A DNA stretch of 64,000 nucleotides from Bacillus sp. S3 (GTDB lineage Bacteria; Bacillota; Bacilli; Bacillales; Cytobacillaceae), in assembly GCF_005154805.1 (NCBI RefSeq), contig NZ_CP039727.1, forward strand, positions 4,399,501 through 4,463,500, written 5' to 3'. Shown in pieces: positions 8,965 to 16,385 of the stretch (position 1 is its first letter; each line of letters begins with the position of its first letter). Position numbers and translations under genes: made by a program. A model generated the notes under the pieces. That model was not told where the DNA came from. It saw only the letters and a program-made list of their open reading frames with translations, and did not search any database.

Positions 8965-9315
8965 ATGGAATTTAATCTAAGCGGGGCTCTTAATCAGGGC
9001 AGACGGATCAAAGATCTTGCGGCAGATATTAGAAGCAGTAAAAATAGTTTAAATGTTGTGAAAGGCAGTCTGGGTGGCAGCTGGAAGGCTACTGAAATGA
9101 ATTATATCAATAATCATTTTGACAAATTGGCCACAGAGCTTTCCCAGTTAGCAAGTGAACTAGAGTCAATCGGACACGACATCCAAAGTACAGCAAATGA
9201 AATACATAAAGAAATAGAAGCAAAAAAAGCGGCGGAAGCAAAGGCGAAGGCTGAAGCTGAGGCCAAAGCGAAAGCTGAAGCTGAAGCCGCTGCAAAAGCC
9301 AAAGCCAATCCCTAA
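8965..9315 (+). CDS. WXG100-like small helical protein (type VII secretion)
   Basis: 116 residues. Residues 1-80 form two amphipathic helices around a GGSWKAT turn, the WXG100/ESAT-6 pattern of type VII secretion substrates and partners. Residues about 83-116 are a low-complexity Ala/Glu/Lys tail built of AEAKAK-type units, probably one long charged helix. It is the first gene of a five-gene operon, 33 bases ahead of the effector-like gene. By analogy with LXG operons it may be co-secreted with, or target, the next protein. The ribosome site GAGGTGATG is good. No secretion machine genes are in the window. Confidence 0.7.
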   Translation: MEFNLSGALNQGRRIKDLAADIRSSKNSLNVVKGSLGGSWKATEMNYINNHFDKLATELSQLASELESIGHDIQSTANEIHKEIEAKKAAEAKAKAEAEAKAKAEAEAAAKAKANP

Positions 9316-9348
9316 CATAAAGTACTAGCGGACTCTGGAGGTAAAGAT

Positions 9349-10476
9349 ATGTCCCAAATCAAGATACATACTGACAGTGTTGAACAGATTAGCAGCCAAG
9401 TCCGGCATCAAGCCGGGAAATGTACCACAGCTAAAACCAGCCTGCAATCCACTATCTATCAAATCGACAGCCGCATCTTAGCAAGGAAGAACATTAGCGG
9501 TCGGCTTCAAGCGGCGAACACATCGCTTGGAAAAATAACGAAACAGATGCAGGAATTAGAAAGCTTTCTAAAACAATCAGCCAATTATTATGACGAGGCA
9601 GAAAAAAAAATTAAAGGGGCAAATAACTTCGGACAGCTTGCCCGCGATTCTTTAATGGGAGCTGCAGCGTTGGCAGCTGATCCAAAAACCTTCCTTCGCG
9701 CGGGCAAAGGCCTTTCCTTTAAGCTGTTTCGCAAGAACGGCCATATCTTGATAAAGGTCGCCAGAGGAAAAGTAAGCAGCCACCAAGACTTTACGAAATA
9801 TTATAACCTATTGAAGGAAAACCTCAGCGGAACAGCAAAATGGAGCCGGAGTTTTGTCACAAGATTAGTGAATGAAGGCGTTCCGATCTATGATGAAATG
9901 AGGGGCCGCTATTTTAATAATCGAAATAAATTTGCGAACACCCAATTTGATGCCTTAAATAAGGTCATTCATGACATAGGTGATGACCAAGTGAAGGTGA
10001 TGGGCAGAGCGGTTAAAGATAGTTTTATCGATGAAATAAAGGTTTGGGATGATTTTAAGGGCTGGAAGAATACCCAAAGTTTAGCCAACACCGGAAAGGC
10101 ACTGGGGATTATTGGCACTGGCTTTACCGTTTGGAGTGATATTGAGGATAGTTTCCTTGATAAGCATACAGGCAAGTGGAGCTACAGCTCAGGGAAGCTA
10201 AAAGAATTTGGTGTCAATCTTGGTGTTGATATCGGAATGGGCGCTGGCGCTGTCGCGATAGGGGCTGCCGCAGGTTCTTTCCTCCTCCCTCCTCTTGGTA
10301 CCGTTGTCGGAGGTGCTGTTGGCTTTACCGTCAATGCAGCAATGAACTTCAAATTTGGCGGACCGCCTGCTGAAAGTATTACAGACCGGGTAAAGGAAAT
10401 GGCCAACCATCCAATCAAAACAGCGCAAGCAGTGGGTAGTACGATTTCCAAATCAATTAAAAAAATCTTCTGGTAG
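9349..10476 (+). CDS. putative type VII secretion effector with glycine-zipper toxin-like domain
   Basis: 375 residues. Residues 1-95 are helical and polar and resemble WXG100/LXG-type N-terminal targeting domains (IKIHTDSVEQISSQV start). The middle (about 100-260) is unassigned. Residues about 270-335 are a glycine- and alanine-rich hydrophobic hairpin (VDIGMGAGAVAIGAAAG, then LGTVVGGAVGFTVNAAM), of the glycine-zipper type seen in membrane-inserting toxins. It has no signal peptide. Its place after a WXG-like gene and before a polytopic membrane protein fits a toxin-immunity module. The toxin role is an inference; a structural protein is possible. Confidence 0.6.
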   Translation: MSQIKIHTDSVEQISSQVRHQAGKCTTAKTSLQSTIYQIDSRILARKNISGRLQAANTSLGKITKQMQELESFLKQSANYYDEAEKKIKGANNFGQLARDSLMGAAALAADPKTFLRAGKGLSFKLFRKNGHILIKVARGKVSSHQDFTKYYNLLKENLSGTAKWSRSFVTRLVNEGVPIYDEMRGRYFNNRNKFANTQFDALNKVIHDIGDDQVKVMGRAVKDSFIDEIKVWDDFKGWKNTQSLANTGKALGIIGTGFTVWSDIEDSFLDKHTGKWSYSSGKLKEFGVNLGVDIGMGAGAVAIGAAAGSFLLPPLGTVVGGAVGFTVNAAMNFKFGGPPAESITDRVKEMANHPIKTAQAVGSTISKSIKKIFW

Positions 10477-10485
10477 GAGAATCAT

Positions 10486-11238
10486 ATGTTAAAAAACAGT
10501 AATGAAACAGACTTCTATGAACTTAAGAGCGTGGCCTATGGACGCTTAAGCCCTACTCGCATCTCTTCCTTTTTTTGGGTATCGTTTATCATAAGCGGCA
10601 TTTCCACTTTGGTGGTAACTGTCGGATCCGGTTCCATGATGTTTATTAGTGATGCATGGCTTCAATTTATTAGAATGGATATCTATGCATTATTAATACA
10701 TCTCTTTATAGCCATTTTTTTCTCATTTACTAAAAATGCATACAAGTTTCAAAAGTTGCAAGCTATTTTATTAACGATTTTCAGTTTAAAAATGTCACTT
10801 GATTTTTATAAGGTCTACTTTCTCGCGTGTGAAGACCGTCTTGCTCCCGGGTATATGTGGACGACTGGCTTTGTTCTAATTGGCGGCGGTCTAATCTATT
10901 TAGTCCTTTCGACCTTAAGAGCAATAAGCAGGGTGAAAAAAGGGGCGTTCCGCAAAGGCGGTAAATTACTCTATGATTTTCAAACCTCTAAAGGACATAT
11001 CAGTCTGTCATTTGTCATTGGAGCCACTATATTAGGAGGGTCGATTATCAAAGCCGTTTCTGCGGGCGGCAATGGTTTGATGGAAGTATACGTGCTGCTG
11101 GGGGCATTTGCCCTGGTGCAATATCTCTTTGCCATGGCCTGGCCTGAGTTTTTCCTTATCGCCTATTGTAAATTCCGCTTCGACTCCTTTTTGAAAAAGC
11201 CGCCGACAGTACTAACAGATAGAGGAGTGAAACGATGA
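10486..11238 (+). CDS. polytopic membrane protein, candidate immunity protein
   Basis: 250 residues with about six transmembrane helices (roughly 28-50, 64-82, 90-110, 122-142, 172-190 and 200-222) and a basic cytosolic loop near 143-165. No family recognised. It starts nine bases after the effector-like gene and its stop overlaps the start of the next gene (ATGA). If the upstream product forms membrane pores, a resident membrane protein in this position would be the natural immunity factor. That is inference from operon order alone. Confidence 0.55.
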   Translation: MLKNSNETDFYELKSVAYGRLSPTRISSFFWVSFIISGISTLVVTVGSGSMMFISDAWLQFIRMDIYALLIHLFIAIFFSFTKNAYKFQKLQAILLTIFSLKMSLDFYKVYFLACEDRLAPGYMWTTGFVLIGGGLIYLVLSTLRAISRVKKGAFRKGGKLLYDFQTSKGHISLSFVIGATILGGSIIKAVSAGGNGLMEVYVLLGAFALVQYLFAMAWPEFFLIAYCKFRFDSFLKKPPTVLTDRGVKR

Positions 11239-11690
11239 ATATTAAACGAAAACCAGTAGTGTTTCATAATGTTATTCGTGCGGCAGCCACCTGCAAATCG
11301 GAAGAATGGTTTGCGAGCGCCGTTGAATTAAGAAATGCAGTGATTAAAAGCGGTTTATATGGGACTGGCCCGATTATCTATCAATTTGCGGGTTATGATC
11401 CAAAGACCGATATGGCCGATTATACGTTTTACTTGCCGGTAAATGCCCCGATTCAGCTTACGGAAAATGCAAAATTTCAGTTTTTCCCTGAATGGAAGTT
11501 TTCGGATGGATTGGTGCTCCGCCACGCTGATTTGGAAGAGGACCTGGAGGAATCCTATGAGGTGCTCCGGGCATGTGCAGATGAATTTCGTTTGGAACTG
11601 CAGGAACCCTTTTACCATATTTATTTAGATGTCTATGGAGGCGGAATCATTGATATATATGCACCGATCTCGGGAGGAGCGGTTAGATGA
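11235..11690 (+). CDS. DUF5085-like accessory protein, first copy
   Basis: 151 residues, soluble, mixed alpha/beta. The core pattern GPIIYQFAGYDPKTD...TFYLPVN followed by helices and a final strand (FYHIYLDVYGGGIIDIYAP) resembles GyrI-like ligand-binding folds and the DUF5085 proteins I associate with LXG-type operons in Bacillus; the family name is a recollection, not a search. It overlaps both neighbours by four bases, so it belongs to the operon. A chaperone or adaptor for the secreted protein is possible. Confidence 0.55.
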   Translation: MNIKRKPVVFHNVIRAAATCKSEEWFASAVELRNAVIKSGLYGTGPIIYQFAGYDPKTDMADYTFYLPVNAPIQLTENAKFQFFPEWKFSDGLVLRHADLEEDLEESYEVLRACADEFRLELQEPFYHIYLDVYGGGIIDIYAPISGGAVR

Positions 11691-12124
11691 TTAATCCAAA
11701 CGACTCCATCCGCTTCGCCAATGTTCTTTCACGGAAATATCGCTTTCATTATCTCGATATGAATGAGGCACTTGAAGATTTCTTACACGATATCGGTTCC
11801 CACAAGGGGACGGTGCGCGGTCCGCTCTTCTACTCGATTCATAATATTCCGTCCGATGAAGTGATCAATGCCGAGTTTTATATGCCCATGGAGGAAGATT
11901 GGATTGAGCCTATGGCCGATATGCGTTTCCATAGTTTCTATAGTATTGAAAACATGATATCGCTATGCATCGCCGAAAACCTTGAGGTCAAAACGGAAGC
12001 CGCTTATAAGCTGTTATTTGAGTACATGAAAGAGTATAGCTTAGAGCAGGCAACTCCAATTTTCCACGTTATATCCGGGGATGAGAACTTTCAATATTCA
12101 TTTATCAAGATTGGAGTCATCTGA
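11687..12124 (+). CDS. DUF5085-like accessory protein, second copy
   Basis: 145 residues. Its layout parallels the preceding gene: GPLFYSIHNIPSDEVINAEFYMPME against GPIIYQFAGYDPKTDMADYTFYLPVN, then helices, then FHVISGDENFQYSFIKIGVI. The two are probably diverged paralogues that could work as a heterodimer. It is the last gene of the operon; its start overlaps the upstream stop and a terminator follows at once. Function unknown. Confidence 0.55.
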   Translation: MINPNDSIRFANVLSRKYRFHYLDMNEALEDFLHDIGSHKGTVRGPLFYSIHNIPSDEVINAEFYMPMEEDWIEPMADMRFHSFYSIENMISLCIAENLEVKTEAAYKLLFEYMKEYSLEQATPIFHVISGDENFQYSFIKIGVI

Positions 12125-12154
12125 CCACTCTCACCAATACGGGAGTGGTTTTTT
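12124..12154 (+). terminator. intrinsic terminator closing the type VII-like operon
   Basis: The stem ACCACTCTC / GGGAGTGGT is followed by a T run directly after the last stop codon. Confidence 0.88.
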
Positions 12155-12241
12155 CTCTTTTTCTTATATGTTGGCCGAATTGGCACCATTTGGCCTCGTC
12201 CATCCTTTATTTTTTGTCAACTTTTTGACTTTTGTAGAAAA

Positions 12242-12270
12242 TTGACAGATTCCCCCGCTGTTTATAGTAA
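12242..12270 (+). promoter_or_regulatory. SigA-type promoter of the HD-GYP gene
   Basis: A perfect -35 TTGACA (12242-12247) is followed after 17 bases by TAGTAA as -10, about 58 bases before the ATG. The -10 is only moderate. Confidence 0.5.
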
Positions 12271-12328
12271 AATTCTTTTGTATTGTATGCCTTTACAGGT
12301 GCATCCAGGGGAATAGGGGGAAAAAAGA

Positions 12329-13291
12329 ATGGATCGAAAAATCAATAATTGGCTCAATAATCCTGTCTATTTTCGCTGGGGATTTTTTATTTTATTGCTC
12401 GTAAGTTCTGTTCTCTATTTATTTCAAATCGAACCGAATCATTTATATGTATTTTATATCCTTGCCTCCGTATTTTTAGGGATTGGTTTTTACCAAAAAA
12501 ACACATGGTTTTTATTCGTTTTAACGACAGCAGTAGTCGTTTGCCGGCTATTAAGCGGCCCGGAACCAATTAGCATTCTGTCTTTTCTTATTCTCGAATT
12601 TACCTATCTATTAATCATGATGATTTCAGTTGGCATAATGAAGCGTAATCAAAAAATTAACGATGACAGCCTGGAATTAATTTTTGCCTTATCCAAGACG
12701 CTGGATTCAAAAGACACCTACACATCCGATCATTCACAAAATGCCGCTTGGTACGCAGTGGAAATTGCTAAAAAGATGAATTTGCCTAATCATGTCATTG
12801 TTGCCGTCCATCAAGGCGGACTATTACACGATATTGGCAAAATCGGAATCCCTGAACATATTCTTGTGAAGCCGGACAAACTAACGGCCAAAGAGTATTC
12901 CATTATAAAACAGCATCCCGTCATCGGCCATGAAATCATTAAACACGTGACATGCTTTAACGAAAACGGTGTGCTTGATCTTGTTCTATACCATCATGAA
13001 AGATATGATGGCACAGGGTATCCAAAAGGATTAATGGGTAATGAGATTCCATTAGCTGCCCGCATCATGGCGATTGCCGATACCTTTGATGCGATGACAT
13101 CGAACCGGGTCTATCGAAATGCACTTAGTTTAGAACAAGCGCTTCAAGAAATTAAAAAAAATAGTGGAACACAATTTGACCCTTTTATTACCGATGTGTT
13201 CCTCAGTCTTTTTGACAATAAACAGGAACATGGAATTTCCACTTATGAGGACAGCACGTTGGAACATTCCGTGGGTCGGAAATTATCTTAA
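12329..13291 (+). CDS. membrane-bound HD-GYP domain phosphodiesterase
   Basis: 320 residues. Four or five N-terminal transmembrane helices (about 15-105) act as a sensor or anchor. Residues about 112-300 form an HD-GYP domain with the metal motif HDIGKIGIP (167-175) and HHERYDGTGYP (222-232), which keeps the GYP signature. Such proteins hydrolyse cyclic di-GMP to pGpG/GMP in the cytosol. The next gene encodes a GGDEF protein, so synthesis and breakdown of the same messenger are paired. The ribosome site is GGGGG. Confidence 0.88.
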   Translation: MDRKINNWLNNPVYFRWGFFILLLVSSVLYLFQIEPNHLYVFYILASVFLGIGFYQKNTWFLFVLTTAVVVCRLLSGPEPISILSFLILEFTYLLIMMISVGIMKRNQKINDDSLELIFALSKTLDSKDTYTSDHSQNAAWYAVEIAKKMNLPNHVIVAVHQGGLLHDIGKIGIPEHILVKPDKLTAKEYSIIKQHPVIGHEIIKHVTCFNENGVLDLVLYHHERYDGTGYPKGLMGNEIPLAARIMAIADTFDAMTSNRVYRNALSLEQALQEIKKNSGTQFDPFITDVFLSLFDNKQEHGISTYEDSTLEHSVGRKLS

Positions 13292-13307
13292 ATACTTAAA
13301 AGGGTGT

Positions 13308-13958
13308 GTGAGGAAAGTGAATTTTAAAGGCAGGATTGTGACATTCTTTTTTGTATTAGGGATTAATTCTATTTACATGGCCTATTACTTTATTCGCGAT
13401 GGTTTCATCAGCTGGATGGAGTATCTCGGATTACCTGTTTTGCTCAGCCTTTCCTGGTGGTTTGGCAAGCAATATGATCGGGCAAAGTTTTACTCAGAAA
13501 AAGACGCCCTGACGGGGATTTATAATCGCAGATTTATTGAGAACATTTTTTTAAAAATAAGAATGGCGGCTGATCGGAAGAATCATAGCGTTGCCGTTCT
13601 CTTCATCGACATCAATAATTTTAAAACCATTAACGATTATTTCGGACATAAGGAGGGGGATAAGCTGTTAAGGCTGATTTCCGGCCAATTAGAGAGAAGT
13701 GTCCAAAACACAGACATTGTTGCCCGTTGGGGTGGAGATGAATTCATCATCCTCTCCCCCTGCAACATGAAAAAGGATACCACCCATGAATTGGTGGATC
13801 GAATGAATCATCATCTTAAAATGATCTCGTCCACTCATTCAGAAATCAGCGTTTCAGTCGGCACCGCTTTGTACCCGGCTGAAGGTGTAACACTCGATGA
13901 GTTATTACGAGTAGCAGATAAAAGAATGTATAATATGAAAATCCGGCATAAAGCATAA
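13308..13958 (+). CDS. GGDEF-domain diguanylate cyclase
   Basis: 216 residues from the GTG at 13308; GTG 13317 is also possible. Both have weak ribosome sites, and a start upstream inside the HD-GYP gene is unlikely. Two transmembrane helices (about 9-28 and 38-53) precede the GGDEF domain (about 63-215). The active site is canonical (RWGGDEFIIL, 140-149), so it should make cyclic di-GMP from GTP. The inhibitory I-site, normally RxxD five residues upstream, reads QNTD (133-136), so product feedback is probably lost. It follows the HD-GYP gene by 16 bases. Confidence 0.85.
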   Translation: MRKVNFKGRIVTFFFVLGINSIYMAYYFIRDGFISWMEYLGLPVLLSLSWWFGKQYDRAKFYSEKDALTGIYNRRFIENIFLKIRMAADRKNHSVAVLFIDINNFKTINDYFGHKEGDKLLRLISGQLERSVQNTDIVARWGGDEFIILSPCNMKKDTTHELVDRMNHHLKMISSTHSEISVSVGTALYPAEGVTLDELLRVADKRMYNMKIRHKA

Positions 13959-14064
13959 AGGATTCGCCTTTACCATATTTTTTACATTTCACTCCACTTA
14001 TAATTTTGATACACTAGAGAGCAATTGCATATCATTTTGTAAGTTATTAGGAGGTTTTTTCAAC

Positions 14065-14988
14065 ATGAGATCTCAAAAAAAGAAAAGTAGAAAATGGATG
14101 AAGGTGACCGCTGTGATTCTTTCGCTAATGGTAATTGGCGGAGGCGCGTACGGGTACACTGTATATAAATCATTGAATAAAGCGGTTGACGCGATGCATC
14201 AGCCTATTGAGCGCAAGCAATCCGATAAACGGGAAAACACTGTATCCCTCAAGGCAAAGGATCCATTTTCCGTCTTAATGCTGGGTGTGGACGAGCGTGA
14301 AGGTGACAAAGGCCGTTCCGATACGATGATTGTCTTAACGGTTAACCCGAACAACAATTCAGTGAAGATGCTCAGCATTCCAAGAGACACCAGAACTGAA
14401 ATTATCGGCAAAGGAAAAGAGGATAAGATCAACCACGCCTATGCGTTTGGAGGAGTTCCAATGGCAATGGACACGGTGGAGAACTTTCTTGATATTCCTA
14501 TCGATTATTATATCCAGGTGAACATGGAAGGATTCACAGAAATGGTCGATGCCGTTGGCGGTGTGACTGTTCAGAATGATTTAGATTTCACCCAGGATGG
14601 CATTCATTTTGCAAAAGGAGAGCTGACACTGGATGGCGCTCAAGCCTTAAGCTATACACGAATGAGAAAAGAAGATCCTCGCGGCGACTTTGGCCGCCAG
14701 ACAAGACAGCGCCAAATCATTGAGGGTGTGGTGAAAGAAGGGGCAAGCCTTTCAAGCTTAACGAAGTTTTCCGATATTTTTACCGTCCTTGGTAATAACG
14801 TAAAAACGAACCTGACGTTTGAGCAAATTGCCACCATTCAAAAAGGCTATAAAGGTGCCGGAACATCCATTCAGCAAATGGAATTAAAAGAACAAGGAAA
14901 AATGATCAACCACATCTATTACGGCATGGTATCACCAGAAGAAAAGCAACGCGTGCAAAACGAATTAAAGACACAATTGGAGTTATAA
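14065..14988 (+). CDS. LytR-CpsA-Psr (LCP) family wall-polymer ligase
   Basis: 307 residues. A basic start and one transmembrane helix (about 12-32) leave the catalytic domain outside. LCP hallmarks: GVDEREGDKGRSDTMIVLTV (about 75-94), SIPRDTR (about 103-109) with the pyrophosphate-binding arginines, and the later TRMRKEDPRGDFGRQTRQRQ segment. LCP enzymes move teichoic acids or capsule chains from lipid carriers to peptidoglycan. It is monocistronic, with ribosome site AGGAGG and its own terminator. Which B. subtilis paralogue (TagT, TagU or TagV) it matches cannot be decided. Confidence 0.92.
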   Translation: MRSQKKKSRKWMKVTAVILSLMVIGGGAYGYTVYKSLNKAVDAMHQPIERKQSDKRENTVSLKAKDPFSVLMLGVDEREGDKGRSDTMIVLTVNPNNNSVKMLSIPRDTRTEIIGKGKEDKINHAYAFGGVPMAMDTVENFLDIPIDYYIQVNMEGFTEMVDAVGGVTVQNDLDFTQDGIHFAKGELTLDGAQALSYTRMRKEDPRGDFGRQTRQRQIIEGVVKEGASLSSLTKFSDIFTVLGNNVKTNLTFEQIATIQKGYKGAGTSIQQMELKEQGKMINHIYYGMVSPEEKQRVQNELKTQLEL

Positions 14989-15004
14989 GCGCAAGCGCCC
15001 GGTC
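14989..15004 (+). repeat. short fragment of a dispersed repeat abutting the LCP gene stop
   Basis: GCGCAAGCGCCCGGTC starts at the base after the LCP stop codon. It matches the end of the full element whose copy at 53018-53167 likewise sits next to the eutL stop. Confidence 0.5.
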
Positions 15005-15025
15005 AAATTCTTTTATTATTTTGAA

Positions 15026-15066
15026 AAAGTCCCTTCTTGTCTTACATCAAGAAGGGACTTTTTTTT
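15026..15066 (+). terminator. intrinsic terminator after LCP gene
   Basis: A perfect 14-bp stem (AAAGTCCCTTCTTG / CAAGAAGGGACTTT) with an 8-nt loop is followed by a T run. Confidence 0.92.
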
Positions 15067-15234
15067 GCTCAAAAACAGCGAAAAACGACGAATAACTAAG
15101 GTAACAGTGGGAATTATCGCTTACATTACCGATGTTGTCGTTTTCAAGACAATTGTTTCCGTTTTCAGCGAGATTGTATAAATTCGCCATTACCTTGATA
15201 ATAAAGGTATCAAACCAATAGGAGGTCATTCTAC

Positions 15235-15336
15235 ATGAAAAAGCTGCTATTAAATATCATTGAAAAAATTGAACAAAACCATGAATATCTTCCATTTCAT
15301 CTAGTAGAGCCAGTTCGTCCTAACACCAAAAAATAA
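15235..15336 (+). CDS. 33-residue small ORF with strong ribosome site
   Basis: The peptide starts MKKLLLNIIEKIEQNHEY and ends VRPNTKK. Support: GGAGG at 9-nt spacing before the ATG, its own intrinsic terminator, and a gene-sized niche with no other content. The N-terminal half would form an amphipathic helix; the C-terminal half is polar and proline-containing. There is no cysteine, so an AgrD-type thiolactone signal is unlikely. The 5' arm of the terminator lies in codons 26-29, so translation and termination could interact. It could be a small regulatory or membrane-active peptide or a leader; I do not recognise it. Confidence 0.5.
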   Translation: MKKLLLNIIEKIEQNHEYLPFHLVEPVRPNTKK

Positions 15337-15359
15337 TAGGTGGGACGAACTTTTTTTTT
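15312..15359 (+). terminator. intrinsic terminator overlapping the small ORF
   Basis: AGTTCGTCC (15312-15320) pairs with GGACGAACT (15343-15351), with an added inner CACC/GGTG stem, then nine T. The 5' arm is inside the coding region. Confidence 0.88.
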
Positions 15360-15361
15360 GC

Positions 15362-15397
15362 AAAAAAAAAGAGTACACCACGTCGTAGTGATGTACT
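15362..15397 (-). terminator. intrinsic terminator of the AmiS/UreI gene
   Basis: On the minus strand AGTACATCAC pairs with GTGGTGTACT and is followed by CTTTTTTTTT. It lies five bases beyond the stop codon. Confidence 0.88.
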
Positions 15398-15402
15398 TGC
15401 TC

Positions 15403-16035
15403 CTAAATGGCTTGCATCTCGTTCGCATCATTTTCCTTTTTGAAGGCGATTTTTAATTTGAAAAGGCTGGCAGCAATAAAGGCAACGATCGATAGAAGTA
15501 ATACGTACGTCCAAATTTGTGCAACAGTTGGCGTATTCCAGATACCTAGGAAGTAAAGCATCGATGGGATGGTTAAGGTTACCCATGACTGTACGAAAGC
15601 AACAAATCCAAGGTATTTTTCAAATTTCTTTTTAAGCGTGTTGGCTAAAAAGAATAGAAACCATAGAAATGCCCACATTCCCCACGTTAATGCATTTACT
15701 ACATCATGAAAGTGCACCACAGACGTAATAGTATAAACGACGGCAATAATGGACACCCATAAGCTAAACCAGCCAAGACCGTTGCCTTCAAGTCCCTTCA
15801 ATACCGTGATTCCCAAATATAAGAAGGTTAAACCAAATAAAAAAGTCGCTGCATTATTATAAAGGTCCCAATTATTTTGATCAGAAACAATCAATAAATA
15901 AAATGGAATGATGATTTGAATACTTCCTATGAAAATATTAAAAACCCCAACACTCTTCCCATCAGCCTTTCCTACCGTCATAAGACTGTTTAAAAATAAG
16001 GCGGCCCCAGAAAGAAATAAACCGACAAAGCCCAC
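15403..16035 (-). CDS. AmiS/UreI family urea or amide channel
   Basis: 210 residues with six transmembrane helices. The start (MGFVGLFLSGAALFLNSLM) and the GKADGKSVGVFN segment are typical of AmiS/UreI channels. UreI admits urea at low pH; AmiS carries short-chain amides. The start is GTG at 16035, placed by AAGGAG at 9-nt spacing; a nearby ATG at 16040 is out of frame. No urease or amidase gene lies in the window, so the substrate is open. A hairpin with a T run precedes the ribosome site and may attenuate transcription. Confidence 0.88.
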   Translation of the reverse strand: MGFVGLFLSGAALFLNSLMTVGKADGKSVGVFNIFIGSIQIIIPFYLLIVSDQNNWDLYNNAATFLFGLTFLYLGITVLKGLEGNGLGWFSLWVSIIAVVYTITSVVHFHDVVNALTWGMWAFLWFLFFLANTLKKKFEKYLGFVAFVQSWVTLTIPSMLYFLGIWNTPTVAQIWTYVLLLSIVAFIAASLFKLKIAFKKENDANEMQAI

Positions 16036-16052
16036 AACATTCCTCTCCTTTT

Positions 16053-16099
16053 AAAAAAGAAAAGGCAGCTTCCCCTCTCGATGAAGAAAAGAAATTGCC
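16053..16099 (-). promoter_or_regulatory. possible attenuator hairpin in the AmiS/UreI leader
   Basis: On the minus strand GGCAATTTC pairs with GAAGCTGCC (one mismatch, one G-U), followed by TTTTCTTTTTT just before the ribosome site. This looks like an intrinsic terminator placed between promoter and gene. No known riboswitch was recognised upstream of it. Confidence 0.4.
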
Positions 16100-16275
16100 G
16101 TTTCAAATAAAATTTATATTATTGTTGTTCAACATTTAACTTCCAAAGTAACTATAGCACAGATCATGAACATATGTTAAACCACATTTGAAAAAAAGTA
16201 AAATTAAATTTTTTCCACTTTGTCCATAATCATCCTGAATAAGAAATGAACCGTCCGAGCCGCCTGCTTGCTTCA

Positions 16276-16289
16276 TTAGATTTTTCTAA
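16276..16289. promoter_or_regulatory. inverted repeat TTAGA-N4-TCTAA upstream of the ABC operon
   Basis: TTAGATTTTTCTAA lies 97 bases before the ABC operon start. The same inverted repeat with the same spacing occurs at 18435-18448, upstream of the PepSY gene, which suggests a shared regulator. The rest of the 345-base gap (16041-16385) shows only AT-rich sequence and the attenuator-like hairpin. Confidence 0.45.
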
Positions 16290-16385
16290 TCTTTTTCTAA
16301 TCCTATTCTTTATTACTGTTAAGGCTTATTTAAATGATTGAGGGTACTATTAGTTGAGGGATTTTTTATAAAAGAGGTGTGTTAC

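Noticed and set aside
9107..9308. Minus-strand ORFs rich in Ala/Ser or Leu/Pro opposite the WXG-like gene
   Set aside because: They mirror the AEAKAK-coding tail and lack start signals.
13164..13307. N-terminal extension of the GGDEF protein inside the HD-GYP gene
   Set aside because: It would overlap the end of the upstream gene by about 130 bases, has no ribosome site, and the membrane helices begin only after 13317.
15235..15336. AgrD-type quorum-sensing peptide
   Set aside because: No cysteine or serine in the expected ring region, no acidic C-terminal tail and no agrB gene nearby.
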